Positions 55,419 to 64,000 of a stretch of DNA of 64,000 nucleotides are shown here, in pieces. The notes below the pieces were generated by a model. It saw only the letters and a list, made by a program, of their open reading frames with translations. It had not been told where the DNA came from and ran no database searches. Both the position numbers and the translations under genes were made by a program. Every line of letters begins with the position of its first letter. Position 1 is the stretch's first letter. The DNA is from an uncultured Clostridia bacterium (GTDB lineage Bacteria > Bacillota > Clostridia > Lachnospirales > Anaerotignaceae), in contig CAJUNT010000002.1 of the NCBI GenBank assembly GCA_910587735.1, positions 1 to 64,000 on the forward strand, written 5' to 3'.

Positions 55419-56870
55419 ATGAATTATAATATGATTATATATATGTTAGGAAATCTTATGAAAGTTGAGGGCTGTCTTATGATTGTGCCAGCATTGATTG
55501 CTGTTGTAAAGTCAGAAACAGCATCTACAAAAGCATTTTTGACAACAATTATAATGCTTTGGGGGCTTGGTACAATATTAACAAGCATAAAATTTAAAAA
55601 TAAAGATATATATGCAAGAGAGGGTTTTGTCATTACAGCACTTTCTTGGATAGTTTTATCATTTTTTGGAGCAATGCCTTTTTATTTTTCAGAAACAATC
55701 CCTTTTTTTGTGGATAGTTTTTTTGAGACAGTATCAGGATTTACTACTACAGGAGCAAGCATATTAAATGAAATTGAAGGCTTGCCATTATCCATATTGT
55801 TCTGGAGAAGTTTTACCCATTGGATTGGGGGTATGGGTGTACTTGTATTTTTGCTTGCTATTATACCTATGGGTGGTGACCGCTCTATGTATATTATGAA
55901 GGCAGAAGCACCTGGTCCATTGGTGGGGAAATTAGTACCTAAAGTGAAATCTACTGCAAAATTATTATATTTAATTTATGTTTTTTTGACGATTGCAGAA
56001 ATGATATTTTTAATTGCTGGGGGTATGCCTCTTTTTGACAGTATAGTGACAGCATTTTCTACCGCAGGCACAGGAGGATATAGCATTAAAAATACAAGTA
56101 TTGCAGCATATAATAGTGCTTATATAGAATATATTATTGCGATATTTATGACAATATTTGGTATTAATTTTAATTTATTTTATTTATTACTTATGAAAGA
56201 CTTTGCAAATATATTTAAAAATGAAGAACTACGTTATTATTTAGGCATTATAGGCATTGCAACACTACTAATTACAGCAAATATTGCAACAATGTATGAT
56301 AGCATAGAACAAGCATTTCGTAATGCCTTTTTTCAGGTAACTGCATTGATTACCACAACAGGATTTGTTACAGCAAATTTTGAACTATGGCCAGAATTTT
56401 CAAAAACAATATTAATTGTTATTGTTATGATTGGTGCTTGTGGAGGCTCAACAGGAGGAGGTTTAAAAGTATCTCGTTTGGTGATTGTATTAAAAATGAT
56501 TACACAGGAATTGAAAAGAATGGTACACCCTCGCTCGGTCAATATTATAAAATTAGATGGTATGAAAATAGAGCAGGAAACAGTAGACAGTGTGACAAGT
56601 TTTTTTGTAATATATGTTTTTTTAATATTTGGCAGTTTTATCATCATTTCTGTAGATAATTTTGATTTTACAACGTCTCTTACTGCTGTTATGACTTGTG
56701 TAGGAAATGTTGGTCCAGGATTGGGAGGTGTTGGACCAGTAGAAAACTTTTCCATATTTTCACCTTTTGTAAAGTTAGTTTTATGTATGGATATGCTTTT
56801 AGGCAGATTAGAAATATTTCCTCTTGTTATGCTTTTTTCGCCTGCTGTTTGGAAAAAAGGTTTTATGTAA
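55419..56870 (+). CDS. trkH: Trk potassium transporter membrane subunit TrkH
   Basis: 483-residue channel-like K+ transporter of the TrkH/KtrB family, with about ten membrane segments and four pore loops. Filter-like segments are recognisable in SGFTTTGASIL, STAGTGGYS, TTTGFVTAN and GNVGPGLGGVGP. TrkH usually uses the Na+ or H+ gradient or gates as a channel with TrkA. It is coupled to trkA. Confidence 0.95.
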   Translation: MNYNMIIYMLGNLMKVEGCLMIVPALIAVVKSETASTKAFLTTIIMLWGLGTILTSIKFKNKDIYAREGFVITALSWIVLSFFGAMPFYFSETIPFFVDSFFETVSGFTTTGASILNEIEGLPLSILFWRSFTHWIGGMGVLVFLLAIIPMGGDRSMYIMKAEAPGPLVGKLVPKVKSTAKLLYLIYVFLTIAEMIFLIAGGMPLFDSIVTAFSTAGTGGYSIKNTSIAAYNSAYIEYIIAIFMTIFGINFNLFYLLLMKDFANIFKNEELRYYLGIIGIATLLITANIATMYDSIEQAFRNAFFQVTALITTTGFVTANFELWPEFSKTILIVIVMIGACGGSTGGGLKVSRLVIVLKMITQELKRMVHPRSVNIIKLDGMKIEQETVDSVTSFFVIYVFLIFGSFIIISVDNFDFTTSLTAVMTCVGNVGPGLGGVGPVENFSIFSPFVKLVLCMDMLLGRLEIFPLVMLFSPAVWKKGFM

Positions 56871-56920
56871 TTGTATGAAATATTTTGATAAAATGTAAGA
56901 TTTTTATAGTAAAAAAATTA

Positions 56921-56957
56921 ATATTTTTATTGTATACTAAAAAAACAATAAAAATAT
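56921..56957. promoter_or_regulatory. Palindrome over a possible -10 box before exporter operon 2
   Basis: ATATTTTTATTG and its exact complement flank TATACTAAAAAAA; the loop contains a TG-TATACT extended -10-like box. It could be an operator over the promoter of the second exporter, or a weak trkH terminator. Confidence 0.35.
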
Positions 56958-57038
56958 ATCTCTTTTTGAAGTTGTTTAGGGGAATGTATCGTATTAATAA
57001 AAACAAAATAAGCATTGAGAAAGGCGAGGATAAAAGCT

Positions 57039-58520
57039 ATGAAGGAAAAATTGTTGGCTCACAAAAAAGGGATAGTAATTGCAGTAGTGATTGCTTTAAT
57101 AGCAGGTACTGTATATTATAAAAAATCAAATGCACCAAATACAGATATTGGAAGTATGGTGTCAACAACACCCATTATAAAGGGTGATATACAAGATAGT
57201 ATTTCTTTGCGTGCGCCTTTGGAGGGTACAGAGAGTGCAGAAATTGTTTCAAGACTGCATTATGAAGTATTGCAGTTAAATGTAAAAGAAGGCGACAGAG
57301 TAAAAAAGGGACAAGTGCTTGCAGTGCTGGATTCTGATACATTAAAAAAAGATATTAAAAGAGCAGAAGACCAATTAGCATTAGCAAAAGTGGAAAGCAA
57401 TGAGGCAAGCTCAAGAAGTGCGCAGAATGTGGAACTGGCAAAAGCACAATTAGAAGATAAATTGAAAGACCAGCAAACAGCATATGAAAAAGCAGTATTG
57501 GATAGAGATGAAGCAAAAAGAAAATATGACAATTTAAAAACATTGGTAGATGCAGGTGTAGAAACAGAGGAATCTTTAAAGGAAATCAAAAATACATATG
57601 AATCAGCACAGCAAATTGTAGATAGTTATACAGTAGAAAATGGTAAAGTAGTAGCAACAGAGGCAGATTTAAAAAGTATAGAAAATTCTGGGGATAATTC
57701 CGCAGGTTCTCGTGCGAAAAGTATTGCTATGTTACAAACAGAATTGAATAATAAAAGACAGGATTTGGAAGAATGTCAAATTACAAGCCCTATTGATGGT
57801 ACAATTACAAGGGTAAATATAAAATTAGGAAGATTTGCAGATGATACAGATGATGATAAACCTATGTTTGTAGTGGAAAATATTGACCAGTTAGAAATGG
57901 AGATATTAATTAGTGAATATGATATTGGTAAAATAGAAATTGGTCAAACAGCTACTATTACAGCGGATATATTAAAAGATGAGTTTGTAGAAGGTATTGT
58001 TGACAGAATTTCTCCTACTGGTGAAGAAAAAGCGGGCTCTACTGAAAGAGTCATACCAACAACAGTACGTATTACAGGAGATACAAAGGGATTGATTGCA
58101 GGTATTAATGCCAAGGCAGAAATATTGATTGCAGAAAGTAAAGACACATTAATATTACCTCTGGAGTGTTTACAACAAAATCCAGATGGAACAATTTCTG
58201 TATTACGTGTAAATAGTGAAAATAAAATTGAAGTGATACCAGTTACAACAGGTATAGAAAATGATTTGAATGTAGAAATATTTAGTGATATGTTGCAAGA
58301 AGGAGATAATATTGTTGTGTCCCCAACACCTGATTTAACAGAAGGAACTGCTGTAACAACACCAGAAATGATGCAACAAATGAATCAAAATGATAATGAA
58401 GAAGATAATACAGAAAAAGATGAAGATATAGAAGGAAATACAGAAAACAATACTGACGAAAATACAGAAAATAACACAAATGACAATACAGATAATGCCG
58501 AAACAGATAGTGTAGAATAG
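57039..58520 (+). CDS. MacA-like membrane-fusion/adaptor protein (system 2)
   Basis: 493-residue HlyD/MacA-type adaptor. One membrane segment lies at about 10-27. A lipoyl half with LNVKEGDRVKKGQVLAVLD, a long coiled-coil hairpin (about 105-240) and barrel domains containing ISEYDIGKIEIGQ (cf. ISEYDIAQIKIGQ-type in system 1) follow. The tail is Asn/Asp/Glu/Thr-rich and acidic, in contrast to the GGMP-rich tail of system 1. ATG 57039 follows GCGAGG; TTG 57015 would start before it. The ATPase and permease follow. Confidence 0.88.
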   Translation: MKEKLLAHKKGIVIAVVIALIAGTVYYKKSNAPNTDIGSMVSTTPIIKGDIQDSISLRAPLEGTESAEIVSRLHYEVLQLNVKEGDRVKKGQVLAVLDSDTLKKDIKRAEDQLALAKVESNEASSRSAQNVELAKAQLEDKLKDQQTAYEKAVLDRDEAKRKYDNLKTLVDAGVETEESLKEIKNTYESAQQIVDSYTVENGKVVATEADLKSIENSGDNSAGSRAKSIAMLQTELNNKRQDLEECQITSPIDGTITRVNIKLGRFADDTDDDKPMFVVENIDQLEMEILISEYDIGKIEIGQTATITADILKDEFVEGIVDRISPTGEEKAGSTERVIPTTVRITGDTKGLIAGINAKAEILIAESKDTLILPLECLQQNPDGTISVLRVNSENKIEVIPVTTGIENDLNVEIFSDMLQEGDNIVVSPTPDLTEGTAVTTPEMMQQMNQNDNEEDNTEKDEDIEGNTENNTDENTENNTNDNTDNAETDSVE

Positions 58521-58533
58521 GCAGGTGTATGAC

Positions 58534-59229
58534 ATGAGTGAAATTATTAAAATACAGGATTTGAATAAAATATATGATACAGGTGCGATACAAGTACACG
58601 CACTAAAAAAAATCAATTTGTCTATTGAACAGGGCGAGTATGTTGCAATTATGGGACAATCTGGCTCTGGAAAGTCAACACTTATGAATATATTAGGCTG
58701 TTTGGATAGACCAACAGACGGACATTATTATCTGGATGGCATTGAAGTGGGGAAACTTTCTGAAAATAAATTGTCACTTGTCAGAAACAAAAAAATAGGC
58801 TTTGTATTTCAATCTTTCCATTTGATACCTAGAACTTCTGCTATGAAAAATGTAGAATTACCTATGATATATGGCAAAGTAGCAACAAGAAAAAGACATC
58901 AAAGGGCGAAAGAACTTTTATGTAAAGTGGGACTTGAAAAAAGACTCAACCATTTGCCACAAGAGTTATCTGGCGGACAGAGACAAAGAGTAGCAATAGC
59001 AAGAGCATTAGCAAACGACCCCCCTATTATACTTGCAGATGAGCCAACAGGAAATTTAGATACTGCTTCTTCTGTGGAAATTATGGAATTGTTTACAGAA
59101 TTAAATAAAGAGGGTGTTACAGTTATTATTGTTACACATGAAGATGATATTGCCGAATTTACTAATAGAGTAATACGTTTTAAAGACGGACAAATTATGA
59201 GCGATGTCAGAAAGGGGGAAAATACATAA
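58534..59229 (+). CDS. MacB-type ABC transporter ATP-binding protein (system 2)
   Basis: 231-residue ATPase: Walker A GQSGSGKST, signature LSGGQRQR and Walker B IILADEPTGNLD, in the MacB/LolD group. ATG 58534 has AGGTG six nt before it; GTG 58525 overlaps that site. Its last base is the first base of the permease ATG (TAATG). Confidence 0.95.
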   Translation: MSEIIKIQDLNKIYDTGAIQVHALKKINLSIEQGEYVAIMGQSGSGKSTLMNILGCLDRPTDGHYYLDGIEVGKLSENKLSLVRNKKIGFVFQSFHLIPRTSAMKNVELPMIYGKVATRKRHQRAKELLCKVGLEKRLNHLPQELSGGQRQRVAIARALANDPPIILADEPTGNLDTASSVEIMELFTELNKEGVTVIIVTHEDDIAEFTNRVIRFKDGQIMSDVRKGENT

Positions 59230-60464
59230 TGCTTTTGTGGGAAAATATGAAACTTGCACTCACCGCTATTCGAGTGAATAAAATGCGTTCTTTTTTGACA
59301 ATGCTTGGTATGATTATAGGTATCAGTTCTGTTATTGCGATTGTTTCTATTGGTGATACTATGAGAAGTATGTTCGCTAAAGAATATGAAGAAATTGGAT
59401 TAAATAGAGTAAGATGTTATGTTATGAAATTTGATGGCTACTATTATTACAGTGAAAATTTTACTGCTGACCAATTTAATGAAATTGCTTCTGTATTTTC
59501 AGATAATATTGAGTATATTTCAGTAAATGAAGGTGGAACCGCTACAGGTATCAATGGCAGAAAAAATTATGATATTGTATGCACAGGGGTAAGAGGTGGC
59601 TATGAAAAAGTACAGAAAGTAGATATTATAGCAGGAAGAATGATAAATGACAAAGATTATGAAGGCAAAAAAAATAATATTGTATTAGAAGAAGCTACTG
59701 CTATAGAATTATTTGGTACTGCTGATGTAGTAGGAAAAAAAATGAAATTAAAATATACAAGAGGCGGTTTTGGTAGTGGTAGTGTTGTAGATGATTTTAA
59801 TATTGTAGGTGTTTATCGAAACAGTCAATCTGTGCTTATGAAATTGATAGGAGGTACAGACAACACAAGAGGTCTTGCTTATGTACCTGAAAGCGTTATA
59901 TTTGACATCAATGTTCAAGGTGCTTGGATAATTGATATGTTTGTATCTGAAAATGCTCCCGCTACATTTCAAAACACATTTACAAATTATGTAGCAAGAA
60001 TGACAAATGCTCAGCCAGAAGATGTCAAATATTCTTCTGCTAGGGAAGCTATGGGAGAAGCAGACTCCATACTAGGAACACTTTCTATTGCGGTAGGAGC
60101 GATTGCTGCGATTTCTCTTGTTGTAGGTGGTATTGGCATTATGAATATTATGCTTGTTTCTGTTACAGAAAGAACAAGAGAAATAGGTATCAGAAAAGCA
60201 TTAGGTGCAAGAACAGGAGATGTTTTGACGCAGTTTTTAATTGAGTCTGCTGTAATATCTTTGGTAGGTGGCATTATTGGTGCGAGTTTAGGTGCTGGTA
60301 TTGTCATTGCTGGTGGCACTGCACTAGGTGTTGATGTTGTTGTAAAACCTTCTGTTATGCTTATGGCTTTTGCATTTTCTGCATTAGTAGGTATTTTCTT
60401 TGGATTATATCCTGCAAGAAAAGCGGCAAAATCTGACCCTATTACAGCATTGCGGTATGAATGA
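59229..60464 (+). CDS. MacB-like ABC transporter permease (system 2)
   Basis: 411-residue permease. The N-terminal membrane segment is near 19-42 (FLTMLGMIIGISSVIAIVSI), a large external domain follows, and three C-terminal segments are preceded by TERTREIGIRKALGAR. It is closely related to the system-1 permease. No two-component or TolC-like gene follows, so regulation and partners are separate or shared with system 1. Confidence 0.94.
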   Translation: MLLWENMKLALTAIRVNKMRSFLTMLGMIIGISSVIAIVSIGDTMRSMFAKEYEEIGLNRVRCYVMKFDGYYYYSENFTADQFNEIASVFSDNIEYISVNEGGTATGINGRKNYDIVCTGVRGGYEKVQKVDIIAGRMINDKDYEGKKNNIVLEEATAIELFGTADVVGKKMKLKYTRGGFGSGSVVDDFNIVGVYRNSQSVLMKLIGGTDNTRGLAYVPESVIFDINVQGAWIIDMFVSENAPATFQNTFTNYVARMTNAQPEDVKYSSAREAMGEADSILGTLSIAVGAIAAISLVVGGIGIMNIMLVSVTERTREIGIRKALGARTGDVLTQFLIESAVISLVGGIIGASLGAGIVIAGGTALGVDVVVKPSVMLMAFAFSALVGIFFGLYPARKAAKSDPITALRYE

Positions 60465-60472
60465 TATAAAAT

Positions 60473-60504
60473 AAATAAAGAGTGTTTTGTAACACTCTTT
60501 ATTT
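60473..60504. terminator. Bidirectional terminator after exporter operon 2
   Basis: AAATAAAGAGTGTT and its exact complement surround TTGT. The 3' arm overlaps the stop codon of the convergent kinase-like gene. Confidence 0.85.
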
Positions 60505-61113
60505 TTGTTTTAATAATATATAAGCCTTAATAATTTCAGCAGCATCTTCAATACTGATTTTTGATGTATTTAATACTAAATCGTAATTATCTGCCTGTCC
60601 CCATTTTTGATTACTGAAATAACTATAATAATTTGCACGACGTTTATCTGTTTTTGTAATGATATGCTCAATATGTTTTTCAGATAAGCCATAAGTATCC
60701 ACTACTCTGCGAATTCTGTCTTTTATATCTGCATGAATGAAAACATTGATACAGTTTTCATTTTCCTTCAATATATAATCAGCACATCTACCTATAATGA
60801 CACAAGACCCTTTTTCTGCTAAATCCCGAATAACTTGTGATTGAGCAAGAAATATTTTTTCCGTAAGAGGCAAACCATATACTTCGTGAGGGGAATTGTT
60901 AGGCAAAAGATTGGAAAGTGAAAAAAGTATATTTCCAACAGAAGCAGATTCTGATTCTTTAAAATAATCCTGTGAAAGTCCCGTTTTTTGTGCAGACAAT
61001 GTAATTAATTCATTATCGTAAAAAGGAATATCTAATAATTTTGAAAGTGTTTTTCCTATTAGTCTACCACCACTACCATATTCTCTACTGATGGTAATAA
61101 TTGATTTATCCAT
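60499..61113 (-). CDS. Cytidylate kinase-like family protein (copy 2)
   Basis: 204-residue paralogue of the protein at 16217-16834, colinear throughout. The glycine-rich loop is SREYGSGGRLIG (9-20), with YDNELITL, VIIGRCADY and FIHADIKDRIRRV following. Both proteins end in a region with YYS/YYN-F and KWG motifs, probably the lid. Function unknown. As with copy 1, it is convergent with a downstream operon and shares that operon's terminator zone. Confidence 0.85.
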   Translation of the reverse strand: MDKSIITISREYGSGGRLIGKTLSKLLDIPFYDNELITLSAQKTGLSQDYFKESESASVGNILFSLSNLLPNNSPHEVYGLPLTEKIFLAQSQVIRDLAEKGSCVIIGRCADYILKENENCINVFIHADIKDRIRRVVDTYGLSEKHIEHIITKTDKRRANYYSYFSNQKWGQADNYDLVLNTSKISIEDAAEIIKAYILLKQK

Positions 61114-61229
61114 AAATCATGTCCCCCTTTATAAAGAAGTATTATTTTTATACTAGTATAACGTATTTTGATAATAAAGTCAAAATATTGAAATACTATA
61201 AAAAAAAGAATGTTTTTTGATTTCTGATA

Positions 61230-61258
61230 TTTACATTTTTATAAAAAGTGATTATAGT
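61230..61258 (+). promoter_or_regulatory. Promoter of aspS
   Basis: TTTACA, 17-bp spacer, TATAGT, 45 bp before the start. No T-box leader is visible in the 180-bp gap. Confidence 0.65.
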
Positions 61259-61303
61259 AAGATGTAGTTTATTATTATAATCATATAAGGAGAAATGAAT
61301 TTT

Positions 61304-63097
61304 ATGGGAGAATCTATGACAGGCTTAAAAAGAAGCCATATGTGTGCAAATGTAACAGAAACAATGATTGGTGAAAACGTGACAGTAATGGGCTGGGTAC
61401 AAAGACGCCGAGATTTGGGACAGTTATTATTTATTGCATTGAGAGATAGAACAGGTATTGTGCAAATTGTAGTCGATGGAAATACAGCAGAAAAAACATT
61501 GTTTGAAAAAGCGGAAACTGTACGTAGTGAATTTGTTTTAGCTGTAAAAGGTAAAGTAAGTGCAAGAACAGATGGAAATATAAATGAAAATATGAAAACA
61601 GGCAAAATTGAAATTATTGCAGAAGAAATCAAAATATTGTCTGAAAGTGATGCATTACCTTTCCAAATTGAGGACAGTATCACAGTAAAAGATGATTTGA
61701 GATTAAAACACAGATATCTTGATTTAAGACGTCCAAGTCAATTAAAAAATATTATGTTGCGTCATAAAGTGGTACAAGTAATTCATTCCTTTTTAGATAA
61801 AGAAGGATTTTTGGAAATTGAAACACCTATATTGGGAAAAAGTACACCAGAAGGCGCAAGAGATTATTTAGTGCCAAGCCGTGTACACCCTGGTAATTTT
61901 TATGGTTTGCCACAATCACCACAGCTTTATAAACAACTTTTAATGGTTTCTGGCATGGATAGATATTATCAGATTGCAAAGTGCTTTAGGGATGAGGACT
62001 TAAGAGCAGACAGACAACCAGAATTTACACAAGTTGATATGGAACTTTCATTTGTAGAAGAAAATGATATTATGGATATCAATGAGAGAATGATGCAAAA
62101 AGTATTTAAAGAATTACTTGATGTGGAAATAAAACTTCCTTTACAAAGAATGACATATCAAGAAGCAATGGAGCGTTTTGGTTCTGATAAACCAGATATC
62201 CGTTTTGGTATGGAGTTGAAAGATATTTCCGATATCGTAAAAGATACAGAGTTTGTTGTGTTTAAAAATGCTTTGGAAAATGGCGGAAGTGTAAGAGCAA
62301 TTAATGCAAAATGCTGTGGTAATTTCCCAAGAAAACAAATTGATAGCCTTGTAGAATTTGTGAAAACATATCAAGCGAAAGGGCTTGCATGGATTGCTGT
62401 AAATCCAGATGGCACATTGAAATCTCAAATTGCAAAATTCTTTACACCTGAAAAATTACAAGAAATTGTAAATGCTATGCAGGCAGAAGCAGGAGATTTG
62501 ATATTAATTTGTGCAGATAAAAATAAAGTTGTATTTGATTCTTTAGGTGCTTTAAGATTGGAACTTTCCAGAAGATTGGAATTAACAAAATCAAATGATT
62601 TTGCATTTTTGTGGATAACAGAATTCCCTATGTTAGAATGGGACGAGGAAGAAAACAGATATGTTGCAGTACACCACCCATTTACAGCTCCTATGGACGA
62701 GGATTTAGAACTACTTGATACAGCCCCTGGAAAAGTAAGAGCAAAAGCATATGATATTGTATTAAACGGCTATGAATTAGGTGGAGGCAGTATCAGAATA
62801 CACAGAAGAGATATACAGCAAAAAATGTTTGAATTGTTAGGATTTACACCAGAAGATTCACAGGAAAGATTTGGGTTTTTGTTAGATGCTTTTAAATATG
62901 GTGTACCTCCTCATGGTGGTCTTGCTTTTGGGCTTGATAGAATTATTATGTTGATGTCTGGCGCATCTAGTATCAGAGATGTCATTGCATTCCCTAAAGT
63001 GAAAGATGCTTCTTGTCCTATGACAGATGCACCAAATGTTGTTGAACAAAAACAACTACAAGAATTAGGTATTGATATAATCAAAGTAGAAGAATAA
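61304..63097 (+). CDS. aspS: Aspartyl-tRNA synthetase
   Basis: Class IIb synthetase, bacterial type, 597 residues. An N-terminal OB-fold anticodon domain begins near VMGWVQRRRDLGQ. Motif 2 is FRDEDLRADRQPEFTQ near 220, a GAD insertion domain covers about 290-410, and motif 3 is GLAFGLDRIIML near 540. ATG 61304 lies 11 nt after AGGAG; ATG 61295 is only 2 nt from it and ATG 61316 is also possible. Confidence 0.95.
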   Translation: MGESMTGLKRSHMCANVTETMIGENVTVMGWVQRRRDLGQLLFIALRDRTGIVQIVVDGNTAEKTLFEKAETVRSEFVLAVKGKVSARTDGNINENMKTGKIEIIAEEIKILSESDALPFQIEDSITVKDDLRLKHRYLDLRRPSQLKNIMLRHKVVQVIHSFLDKEGFLEIETPILGKSTPEGARDYLVPSRVHPGNFYGLPQSPQLYKQLLMVSGMDRYYQIAKCFRDEDLRADRQPEFTQVDMELSFVEENDIMDINERMMQKVFKELLDVEIKLPLQRMTYQEAMERFGSDKPDIRFGMELKDISDIVKDTEFVVFKNALENGGSVRAINAKCCGNFPRKQIDSLVEFVKTYQAKGLAWIAVNPDGTLKSQIAKFFTPEKLQEIVNAMQAEAGDLILICADKNKVVFDSLGALRLELSRRLELTKSNDFAFLWITEFPMLEWDEEENRYVAVHHPFTAPMDEDLELLDTAPGKVRAKAYDIVLNGYELGGGSIRIHRRDIQQKMFELLGFTPEDSQERFGFLLDAFKYGVPPHGGLAFGLDRIIMLMSGASSIRDVIAFPKVKDASCPMTDAPNVVEQKQLQELGIDIIKVEE

Positions 63098-63149
63098 AAG
63101 AATTTTATTGTCTTTTTATAAAGATAATAGAAGGAAAGGCGGAAATGGA

Positions 63150-64000
63150 ATGACACTGAAAAAATTGACGGTGATTGCTGTTGCCGCAAGCGTTATGATT
63201 TGTACGTCTGTTTATGTAGGTATGCATTTGAATACAGACAATGAAATGGAGTTTTCTATTGGAAAAGAAGAATATACTATAAATGGAAGTACAAAAATAT
63301 TTGATGAGTCAATGAAAAATTTGCCTGTAATTGATGAGCAAACACAAAAATTGCTCATTCCTTTAAGATGGGTAATTGAAGAATTAAACGGCAGTGTAAC
63401 ATGGGACAAACAAAATCATGCAACTATAATACAATATCAAGGAAAAAATATTAGAATAGAAACAGATAAACAAAAAGCGGCTGTGAATGGATATGGTGTA
63501 ATATTGCAAGACCCTCCTGTTATGAAAAAAGGCTGTACTTATGTTACAGCAGATTTTATGTCAGAAAATTTTGATACAAATATTATATGGAATGGAAAAC
63601 AAAAGCAAATTACATTGAGAACAGAAGCAATACAACGTCCTATTGTTTATAAAAATAATATGTTTTATGAAAAAGGAAATCGTTATTATAATGTGGAAGT
63701 GCCTGTCATTATTGGATTAAATGATGGAAATTATGAAAAAAACTTAAATCATAAATTATCTTCTGATACAACAGAGCAAATACATGATTATATGACGAAA
63801 CATGAAAAAGATACTACAATATCAAAATTAAGTGCAAAATATACTGTACCTTATAGAAGTAAAGAATTGATTAGCATTGTATTTTTAGAACAAATGGAAA
63901 GCGATGGAAAAACAGAGTATCATAAAAAAACAATTAATATTGATTTGCAGACACAAAAATTTTTAAAATTAGGTGATTTGTTTAGAAAAAAAGATTATTA
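63150..64000 (+). CDS. Secreted protein with copper-amine-oxidase-like and DUF4163/DUF3298-type regions (partial, runs off window)
   Basis: An open frame of at least 283 codons with no stop before the window end. A signal peptide (about 1-27) is followed by a copper amine oxidase N-terminal-like domain (about 35-165, with LLIPLRWVIEELNGSVTWD). A region resembling the N-terminal part of PdaC/DUF4163 plus DUF3298 proteins begins at about 175 (VEVPVIIGLNDGNYEKNLN; LGDLFRKKDY at the edge). Such proteins are often wall-associated or anti-sigma-linked. GAAAGGCGG lies upstream of ATG 63150. It lies 52 bp after aspS and may be cotranscribed. Confidence 0.75.
   Translation, partial: MTLKKLTVIAVAASVMICTSVYVGMHLNTDNEMEFSIGKEEYTINGSTKIFDESMKNLPVIDEQTQKLLIPLRWVIEELNGSVTWDKQNHATIIQYQGKNIRIETDKQKAAVNGYGVILQDPPVMKKGCTYVTADFMSENFDTNIIWNGKQKQITLRTEAIQRPIVYKNNMFYEKGNRYYNVEVPVIIGLNDGNYEKNLNHKLSSDTTEQIHDYMTKHEKDTTISKLSAKYTVPYRSKELISIVFLEQMESDGKTEYHKKTINIDLQTQKFLKLGDLFRKKDY

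Noticed and set aside
56885..57121. 78-codon open frame before the second MacA-like gene
   Set aside because: Overlaps the adaptor gene in another frame, has no ribosome site and no family resemblance.
61114..61303. Possible T-box leader before aspS
   Set aside because: The gap is short and lacks the T-box sequence and specifier structure; only a promoter is seen.

Overview
The window is AT-rich DNA from a spore-forming, monoderm, anaerobic member of the Clostridia. The evidence is a lactoyl-CoA dehydratase/propionate CoA-transferase gene set, a V-type ATPase with sodium-binding residues, spoIVFA/spoIVFB-like genes and an alpha/beta-type small acid-soluble spore protein. From memory, the dehydratase and CoA-transferase proteins look very close to those of Clostridium (Anaerotignum) propionicum, so an Anaerotignum-like lactate-to-propionate fermenter is the best guess. 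This is a judgement from recalled family sequences, not a database search.

Layout. 0.1-6.5 kb: secD-secF, recJ, apt, a conserved protein of unknown function and a CPBP membrane protease, with a 148-bp inverted-repeat element between apt and the unknown gene. 6.6-6.9 kb: tRNA-Leu, tRNA-Phe, tRNA-Gly operon. 7.2-12.2 kb: a secreted serine protease with a copper-amine-oxidase-like domain, then tig-clpP-clpX. 13.0-23.3 kb: the fermentation region, with acyl-CoA dehydrogenase-etfB-etfA in one block and lcdC-lcdA-lcdB-pct in another. A convergent cytidylate-kinase-like gene and a SEC-C methionine aminopeptidase lie between the blocks. Together these genes can activate lactate to lactoyl-CoA, dehydrate it to acryloyl-CoA, reduce it to propionyl-CoA and recycle the CoA.

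23.3-25.8 kb is a decay zone: a frameshifted, headless LysR-family regulator next to pct, two kinds of small dispersed repeat, an unrecognised gene fragment and an intact alr. 25.8-34.5 kb: HD-domain protein and a TlpA-like lipoprotein on the minus strand, then a MacA/MacB-like exporter followed by its own two-component system and a TolC-like protein. 34.7-36.4 kb: sporulation pair spoIVFA (split by a frameshift) and spoIVFB. 36.5-40.3 kb (minus): an orphan BlaI-type repressor and asd-dapA-dapB under a lysine riboswitch. 40.4-42.4 kb: small spore protein, methyltransferase, Hsp33. 43.0-51.8 kb: complete nine-gene V-type ATPase operon. 51.8-56.9 kb: chemoreceptor (minus) and trkA-trkH. 57.0-60.5 kb: a second MacAB-like exporter without regulators. 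60.5-64.0 kb: a second cytidylate-kinase-like gene, aspS, and the start of a secreted protein that runs off the window.

The most unusual observations are the spoIVFA split at a CCC-TAG +1 frameshift site; two small repeat families, one showing compensatory stem changes; the repeat-truncated LysR relic beside the acrylate-pathway genes; a TolC-like protein in an apparent monoderm; and paired cytidylate-kinase-like genes. No CRISPR array, prophage or transposase was seen.
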